Assembly: GCA_964426135.1 (NCBI GenBank) | Contig: CAYRPN010000076.1 | Span: 1-27,366, forward strand | Length of the DNA stretch: 27,366 nt | Direction: 5' to 3' | Origin: CAYRPN01 sp964426135 | GTDB lineage: Bacteria; Planctomycetota; Phycisphaerae; Phycisphaerales; Phycisphaeraceae | Shown here: positions 21,531-27,366 of the stretch, piece after piece | Position numbering within the stretch: the stretch's first letter is position 1 | Layout: each line of letters starts with the position of its first letter | The notes under the pieces: model-generated | What the model was told of the DNA's origin: nothing | Seen by the model: only the letters and a program-made list of their open reading frames with translations | The model's database searches: none | Translations under genes and position numbers: made by a program

Positions 21531-24500
21531 ATGGCGAAGGGACTGTGGCGGAAGCTGCGTGCTTTAACTCGGCAGCGCAAGGACGATAGCACCCCGGCGA
21601 TCACCGCGCCGGCCTCGGCTGGGGGCGTCGCGGCTGCCAGTGGGAAGTCCGCGCGCCGGATGCTGGCCACTTCCGCCTCCGCTTTCCGCGGCAGCTCGCT
21701 GGAGCAGTTCGAAGACCGGCTGCTGATGAGCATCAGTCCCACTGCCGACGAACAACTGATGTTCGAATTCGTCAATCGCATGCGCTCCGACCCGCAGGGC
21801 GAATTGTTCCGCCTGACCAACGGCCTGGGCACGCAGGCCACTTCGGCTGATCCGAACATCAACTCGGCGCTCGATTTTTTCAACGTCAACGGCATCGAGC
21901 TTCAAAGCCAGTGGTCCGCGCTGGTGCCGGCCGCGCCCTTGGCGTGGAACGAATCGCTGATCAATGTCGCGATCACGCAGAACCAGACGATGATCGCCAA
22001 CAACGAGCAGTCCCACGGCGATCCGGCGCTGTTCCGCACCCGCTTCAACAACCAGGGCTACAGTCCGTTCTCGACCATCGGCGAGAATATCTTCGCGGCA
22101 GTGAACACCGTTCTGGAAGGTCACGCCGGCCTGGCGATCGACTGGGGCTTCGGTCCCGGCGGCATCCAGAGTCCGGCAGGGCACCGCAACAGCATCATGA
22201 ACCCGCTCTTTCGCGAGGTCGGCATCGCCATCACGCCCGAAGCCAGCGCCGCCACCGACAACGTCGGCCCGCTGGTCGTGTCGCAGGACTTCGGCGGCGT
22301 CTCCTCGCCGGTGCCGCTGGCGATCCTCGTCGGCGTGGTCATCAACGACCTCGACGCCGACGCGTTCTACGATGTCAACGAAGGCCTGGGCGGCGTCACC
22401 GTCGATGTCGTGGGCACCGGCGGCACGCCCGGCAGCTTCAGCACGACCAGTTTCGTCACCGGCGGCTGGCAGCAGGCGGTGCCGGCCGGCACGTACAACA
22501 TCACGTTCTCCGGCGGCGGGCTGGCGCAGCCCGTGGTGCGAAACAACATCGTCGTCGGCGGCGACAACGTGAAGATCGACAACGTCTTCTCCGACATCGG
22601 CATCGAGGGCAACAGCCTCGTCATCGCCGACGGCGACGCCACGCCCAGCGCCGGCGATCACACGAACTTCGGCGGGGTCGACATCAACGGCGGCACGGGC
22701 CAGCGCACGTTCACCATCCGCAACACCGGCAACGCCGTGCTGAACCTGACGACCAATCCGCGCGTGCGCGTCAGCGGCGCCAATGCCGCGGACTTCACGC
22801 TGACCGCCGCGCCGGCAAGCACCGTGGCGGTCAACGGCACGACCACGTTCACGATCACGTTCAATCCCTCGGCGGCGGGCACGCGCAATGCCGTGATCGA
22901 AGTCTCCAACAACGACACGGACGAAGGCCTGTACACCTTCGCGGTGCAGGGCGAAGGCGCGGCGGAGCCTGAAATCGACGTGCGCGGCAACGGCGCCAGC
23001 ATCGCCGACGGCGACACCACACCCGCCAGCGCCGATCACACGGCTTTCGGCAATGTGAACATCAACAGCGCCACGGTGACGCGCACGTTCACGATCCACA
23101 ACCTCGGCTCGTCGAATCTGGACCTGACGGGCAATCCGCTGGTGTCGGTCACCGGCGCGAACGCGGGCGATTTCACCGTGACGCAGTTGCCCGCCGGCCC
23201 GGTCGTCGCCGGCGGCAGCACCACATTCCAGGTGACGTTCGATCCCGGCGCCACCGGCACGCGCACCGCCACGATCAACATCGAAAGCAACGACGCGGAC
23301 GAAGCGCTGTACACGTTCGACGTGAGCGGCACCGGCGTCGATCCTGAAATCGAAGTGCGCGGCAACAACGTCGTCATCAGCGACGGCGACACCACGCCGG
23401 CGGTGACGGACTTCACCGACTTCAGGCAGATCGGCGTGAGCAGCGCGGCGACCAGCGCGGTGACCCGCACGTTTACCATCCGAAACACGAACGCCACGGA
23501 ACTGACCGTCGCCGGCGTGCAGATCGCCGGCGCCAACGCGGCGGACTTCACCGTGACCGCGGCGCCCGCCGCGACCGTGGCCGGCGGGGGCAGCACGACG
23601 TTCACCCTCACGTTCAATCCCTCGGCCGCGGGACTGCGCACGGCCACCGTCACCGTCACCAGCAACGACGCGGACGAGGCTTCGTACAACTTCGACATCC
23701 AGGGCACCGGCATCACCACGACCACCGCCGCCAACAGCCTGCAGTCCGCCACGCTGGAAGCAGGCACGGGCACCGCCGTCGCCACCGGCCAGGCGATCAG
23801 CGTCACGTACACCGGCTACCTCACCACCGGCGAACAGTTCGACAGCAACGTCGGCGGCAATCCGTTCAACTTCACGCTCGGCGCCGGCTCCGTGATCAGC
23901 GGATGGGACACGGGCCTGGTCGGCATGAAGGTGGGCGAGAAGCGCACGCTGGTGATCCCGCCTGCGCTGGCTTATGGCAACAACCCGCCGGCGGGCAGCG
24001 GCATCCCGCAGAACGCGGTGCTCATCTTCGAGGTGGAGCGCCTGGCGCCGGGCGATATCGCCATCGGTTCGCCGCAGGGTTCCACGGTCGTCAACATCGC
24101 CAACGGCGACGTCACGCCCGCGCTGACCGACCACACGGACTTCGGCAACACCACGCTCGGCGGCGGCACCACCTCGTGGACCTTCCGCATCAGCGCCACC
24201 GGCGCGATCAACCTGACCGGCAGCCCGCGCGTCGCCTTCTCCGGGCCGGACGCCGCGGCCTTCTCGCTCGTGGCGACCAATCCCGTCACGCCCGCCGCCG
24301 CGCTGCCGGGAAACACGAGCGATTTCACCATCAGTTTCAATCCCTCGCGCGTCGGGCTGCACACCGCCACCGTCACGATCCAGAGCGACGATCCGGATGA
24401 AGGCACGTTCACCTTCGCCGTGCAGGGCACGGGCATCGCCAACCGTGTGCCCGGCGCGACGGAAGACACGAACTTCACCGTCACGCACGCGCTCCTGAAC

Positions 24501-27366
24501 ACGGCGACGCACGAGACGGGCACGAACAACTTCCGCATCGAGTCCGTGCAGTCCGGCGTGCTGCTGAAGAACAACGTGCCGGTGGTTCCCGGCGTCACCA
24601 CGCTCTCCACCGGCGAATCGCTCGTCTGGCAGCCGCCCGCCAACGGCAACCGCACCATCGCGGCGTTCACCGTCAAGTTCTTCGACGGCGTGAACGCCAT
24701 CGGCGACGCGCTGCCCATCCGCATCGAAGTCACGCCGGTCGAAGAAGCCGCGGTCGGCACGATCAACGACATCACCGTCGGCGGCGCGGCCCAGCAGAAC
24801 ATCAGCCTCGCCACCGTCTTCAGCGATCCGGACATCCTCGGCACCATCGTGCGGATGACCACATCGCTGGGCAACATCGACGTGCATCTGTTCGATCCGC
24901 TGACGCCCGCCACGGTCGCCAATTTCCTGAATTACTCCAACGGCGGCGATTTCAACAACACCGTGTTCCACCGCGTGGTGGCGGGCTTTGTCGCGCAGGC
25001 GGGCGGCTTCCTGCCGCAGCTTCCGGCGACGCATATCGCCACGGATCCCGCCGTCGTCAACGAGTTCAAGAACTCCAGCCAGCGCGGCACCATCGCCATG
25101 GCCAAGGTCGGCAACCTGCCCGACTCGGCCACCAGCGAGTGGTTCTTCAACCTCGTCGACAACGCCAACAACCTCGACAACCAGAACAACGGCTTCACCG
25201 TGTTCGGTGAAGTGATCGGCACCGGCATGACCGTCGTCGACGCCATCGCCGCCGTGCCCGTCTTCAGCGGCGCGGGCTTCAGCAACATTCCGCTCCGCAA
25301 TTTCAGCGGCGGCACCCCCACCAACGACAACTACGTCATCATCAGCAGCATCGCGGTGATTCCCAAGCTCACCTTCGAAGTCATCGGCAACACCAATCCC
25401 GCGCTGGTCGCGACGGCCCTGAACGGCACCACGCTGGGCGTCACGGTGAACGGCGGCATCATCGGCTCCAGCGATGTGACCGTGCGCGTCACCGACGCCA
25501 CGGGTCGACAGATGACCGAGACGTTCACGGTCAGCTCCGTGGGCGTCAGCGTCGCCGCCATCGACACGCAGGCCGGCGAACCCGCCGACAGCCAGCCCGC
25601 CAATCCGGGCACGTTCCGCATCACCCGCACGGGTCCGACGACGGATCCGTTGACGGTGGATTTCGCGCTGACCGGCAGCGCGGTCAACGGCACGGACTAC
25701 GCGGCGGTGAATCTTTCCGCCGTGATCCCGGCGGGCGCGAGCTTCGTCGACGTGGTCATCACGCCGCTGGCCGACGCCTCGGGTGAAGGCGCGGAGAACG
25801 TGACGCTGACGCTCAGTCCGTTCGCGACGTACACGATCACCGGGACGGGCGAGGCGTCGCTGGACATCATCGACGACAAGCCGATCATCGAGATCACCGC
25901 CCTCGACGCCGCCGCCGCCGAAGTCGCGGCGGGGCAGGCCGCCAATCCCGCGACCTTCCGCATCACTCGCTCCGGCTCGACGGGTTCGCCGCTGTCGGTG
26001 GGGCTGACGATCACCGGCACCGCGGTCAACGGCACGGACTACGCGTCGATTCCGCTGACCGCGGAAATCCCCGCCGGCCAGAGCTTCGTCGACATCACCC
26101 TCAGTGTCACTGACGACGCGATCAGCGAGTTGGCGGAAACCGCCATCGTCACCCTCGACTCCGATGTCGACTACGTGATCGCCGGCTCCGGTTCGGCTGA
26201 GGCGACGATCGTGGACAACGATCCGGTGCTGGTCACCATCGCCGCGACGGACGCGGCCCTGGCCGAGGGAACGCCGGCGACGGACACGGGCACGATCCGC
26301 ATCTCCCGCACCGGTTCGACCGCCGCGGCGCTCAACGTGAACATCACCCGCGGCGGCGCGGCGACGTTCGGGCCGCTGGCGACCAACGATTACACCCAGC
26401 GCGTCGGGGCCGCCAATCTCGCCGGCACGGTGGTCACGATCCCCGCCGGCGCCGCGTTCGTGGACATCACCTCCGTCGCCACGGACGATGCCCTTCCTGA
26501 AGTTGCCGAGCAGTTCACCATGACCTTGGCGGCCGGCGCGGGCTACGCGCTGCCGCCGGTCGTCGCCGACCGCACGGCGACCTCGACGCTCGCGGACAAT
26601 GAGCCGGTCATCCGCATCCAAACTCTCGACGCCGCCGCCAGCGAAGACGGCGATACGGGCCTCTTCCGCATTCATCGCACCGGCGCGACGACCGCGGCGC
26701 TGACCGTGAATTTCACGGTGGGCACCACGCCCACGCCCCTGGGCACGCGCAACACGGACTACGGCTACTTCGTCAACGGCACCTTCTTCACGACCAACTC
26801 CGTGGTGATCCCCGCGGGCCAGTCGTTTGTCGACATCGTCCTGGGCACCGCCGACGACAACCTGCCGGAAGGCACGGAACACGCCACGATCAACCTGGCG
26901 GCGAGCGCGAATTACACGCTGGACCCCGACGCGGCCGACCGCACGGGCACCATCGCGATTGCCGACACTGAGCCGGTCGTCAGCATCACTTCCTCAATCG
27001 ACAGCGTCGCGGCTGAAAGCGGCACGCCGGCGACGAACACCGGCACGTTCCGCATCAGCCGAACCACAACGGCGGGCGACCTGAACGTCAACTTCACCGT
27101 CGCCGCCGCGCCCGCCCCGAATGCGACGCGGGCCACCGATTACACCCTGCGAGTCAACGGGGTTGTCGTCACCGGCAACACGGTCACGATTCCCAATGGC
27201 GCCGCGTTCGTGGATGTGACCGTCGTGCCCGTCGACGACACGCTGGCGGAAGTGACGGAGAACGTCACGCTGAACCTGGCGACGGGCACGACGTACACGC
27301 TCGACCCCGACGCCGCCGACCGCACGGCGACCGTGGCGATTGCCGACAACGAAGCGGTCGTCTCCA
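21531..27366 (+). CDS. Giant modular extracellular protein: CAP, SdrD-B-like, FKBP, cyclophilin, Calx-beta repeats (3' end outside window)
   Basis: An open frame of 1945 codons without stop, cut by the window end. ATG 21531 has GGAG eight bases upstream. Order of parts: LEPR-XLL-like motif SLEQFEDRLLMS (56-67); CAP/SCP domain (about 72-255) with H162, E185 in GENIF and H218 in GHRNSIMNP; SdrD-B-like domain (about 260-353, DLDADAFYDVNEGLGGVTV); three choice-of-anchor-D/ASPM-SPD2-Hydin-like repeats (about 357-728); FKBP isomerase (about 745-838: YTGYL at 760, FDS, GWD at 791-793, AYG at 814-816); a fourth anchor-D repeat (about 840-968); linker; cyclophilin isomerase (about 1107-1275: FHRVVAGFVAQAGGF with R1148, SEWFFNL); an Ig-like stretch; five Calx-beta-like repeats from about 1340, each ending in DN/DxEPV. 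It is probably exported to the cell surface. Both isomerase domains look complete. Confidence 0.9.
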   Translation, partial: MAKGLWRKLRALTRQRKDDSTPAITAPASAGGVAAASGKSARRMLATSASAFRGSSLEQFEDRLLMSISPTADEQLMFEFVNRMRSDPQGELFRLTNGLGTQATSADPNINSALDFFNVNGIELQSQWSALVPAAPLAWNESLINVAITQNQTMIANNEQSHGDPALFRTRFNNQGYSPFSTIGENIFAAVNTVLEGHAGLAIDWGFGPGGIQSPAGHRNSIMNPLFREVGIAITPEASAATDNVGPLVVSQDFGGVSSPVPLAILVGVVINDLDADAFYDVNEGLGGVTVDVVGTGGTPGSFSTTSFVTGGWQQAVPAGTYNITFSGGGLAQPVVRNNIVVGGDNVKIDNVFSDIGIEGNSLVIADGDATPSAGDHTNFGGVDINGGTGQRTFTIRNTGNAVLNLTTNPRVRVSGANAADFTLTAAPASTVAVNGTTTFTITFNPSAAGTRNAVIEVSNNDTDEGLYTFAVQGEGAAEPEIDVRGNGASIADGDTTPASADHTAFGNVNINSATVTRTFTIHNLGSSNLDLTGNPLVSVTGANAGDFTVTQLPAGPVVAGGSTTFQVTFDPGATGTRTATINIESNDADEALYTFDVSGTGVDPEIEVRGNNVVISDGDTTPAVTDFTDFRQIGVSSAATSAVTRTFTIRNTNATELTVAGVQIAGANAADFTVTAAPAATVAGGGSTTFTLTFNPSAAGLRTATVTVTSNDADEASYNFDIQGTGITTTTAANSLQSATLEAGTGTAVATGQAISVTYTGYLTTGEQFDSNVGGNPFNFTLGAGSVISGWDTGLVGMKVGEKRTLVIPPALAYGNNPPAGSGIPQNAVLIFEVERLAPGDIAIGSPQGSTVVNIANGDVTPALTDHTDFGNTTLGGGTTSWTFRISATGAINLTGSPRVAFSGPDAAAFSLVATNPVTPAAALPGNTSDFTISFNPSRVGLHTATVTIQSDDPDEGTFTFAVQGTGIANRVPGATEDTNFTVTHALLNTATHETGTNNFRIESVQSGVLLKNNVPVVPGVTTLSTGESLVWQPPANGNRTIAAFTVKFFDGVNAIGDALPIRIEVTPVEEAAVGTINDITVGGAAQQNISLATVFSDPDILGTIVRMTTSLGNIDVHLFDPLTPATVANFLNYSNGGDFNNTVFHRVVAGFVAQAGGFLPQLPATHIATDPAVVNEFKNSSQRGTIAMAKVGNLPDSATSEWFFNLVDNANNLDNQNNGFTVFGEVIGTGMTVVDAIAAVPVFSGAGFSNIPLRNFSGGTPTNDNYVIISSIAVIPKLTFEVIGNTNPALVATALNGTTLGVTVNGGIIGSSDVTVRVTDATGRQMTETFTVSSVGVSVAAIDTQAGEPADSQPANPGTFRITRTGPTTDPLTVDFALTGSAVNGTDYAAVNLSAVIPAGASFVDVVITPLADASGEGAENVTLTLSPFATYTITGTGEASLDIIDDKPIIEITALDAAAAEVAAGQAANPATFRITRSGSTGSPLSVGLTITGTAVNGTDYASIPLTAEIPAGQSFVDITLSVTDDAISELAETAIVTLDSDVDYVIAGSGSAEATIVDNDPVLVTIAATDAALAEGTPATDTGTIRISRTGSTAAALNVNITRGGAATFGPLATNDYTQRVGAANLAGTVVTIPAGAAFVDITSVATDDALPEVAEQFTMTLAAGAGYALPPVVADRTATSTLADNEPVIRIQTLDAAASEDGDTGLFRIHRTGATTAALTVNFTVGTTPTPLGTRNTDYGYFVNGTFFTTNSVVIPAGQSFVDIVLGTADDNLPEGTEHATINLAASANYTLDPDAADRTGTIAIADTEPVVSITSSIDSVAAESGTPATNTGTFRISRTTTAGDLNVNFTVAAAPAPNATRATDYTLRVNGVVVTGNTVTIPNGAAFVDVTVVPVDDTLAEVTENVTLNLATGTTYTLDPDAADRTATVAIADNEAVVS

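Noticed and set aside
21564..26882. A 1772-codon open frame on the minus strand
   Set aside because: It is the antisense of the giant plus-strand gene. Its residues are rich in R, G, D, V and H with no domain pattern, while the plus strand gives clear CAP, FKBP, cyclophilin and Calx-beta motifs. GC-rich codons with few stops on the opposite strand explain it.
1..27366. CRISPR array or phage/defence island
   Set aside because: No regularly spaced repeats with unique spacers, no cas, integrase, transposase or phage structural genes. The 7-bp and 97-bp repeats have no spacers.

Overview
The window looks like a chromosomal segment of a GC-rich planctomycete, probably Phycisphaerae-like. This is an inference from gene content: a DUF1501 protein and a Gfo/Idh/MocA oxidoreductase, both with twin-arginine leaders; a small membrane protein ending in a CPxCxYDL...CPECG zinc ribbon; an unfused PANK4-type DUF89 phosphatase; and a giant secreted protein with an LEPR-XLL-like N-terminal motif. 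No rRNA, phage module, transposase or CRISPR array is visible.

Layout. (1) 1-75: the 3' end of a tRNA-Pro(GGG) gene and its terminator. (2) 358-4231: a SNF2-family helicase followed by a SWIM zinc-finger protein. (3) 4238-7216, minus strand: an HTTM-DCC membrane fusion protein, a small membrane partner, and a hexulose-6-phosphate synthase-like enzyme. (4) 7314-9443, minus: a PIN toxin with an overlapping AF2212-like antitoxin, then a DUF1501 protein. (5) 9978-12519: a PANK4-like phosphatase, a 78-residue orphan and a class IV aminotransferase. (6) 12625-15103: ribosomal protein bL31 type B, release factor 1 (prfA), then a two-gene toxin-antitoxin-like cassette lying between two perfect copies of the last 35 bp of prfA. 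(7) 15193-18273: a zinc-ribbon membrane protein, an orphan FixJ-type regulator and a TAT-exported oxidoreductase. (8) 18821-20707: parB (minus), a NUDIX gene (plus) and three parS sites, which suggests the replication origin is not far away. (9) 21531 to the window end: an unfinished reading frame of at least 1945 codons for a modular extracellular protein. It joins a CAP/SCP domain, an SdrD-B-like domain, four choice-of-anchor-D-type repeats, an FKBP prolyl isomerase, a cyclophilin prolyl isomerase and at least five Calx-beta-like repeats.

Nearly every longer intergenic gap holds its own inverted repeat or tandem array. Two related palindromes (3169-3243, 5782-5869) share terminal sequence features with a third (16398-16537). 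Other gaps hold a 97-bp tandem/inverted repeat, telomere-like 7-bp arrays, a 24-bp perfect inverted repeat and a roughly 200-bp purine-rich hairpin. Two such elements sit in frame inside coding genes (the aminotransferase and the DUF89 phosphatase).

The strongest candidates for something not yet described are the double-isomerase CAP protein and the cassette flanked by duplicated prfA 3' ends.
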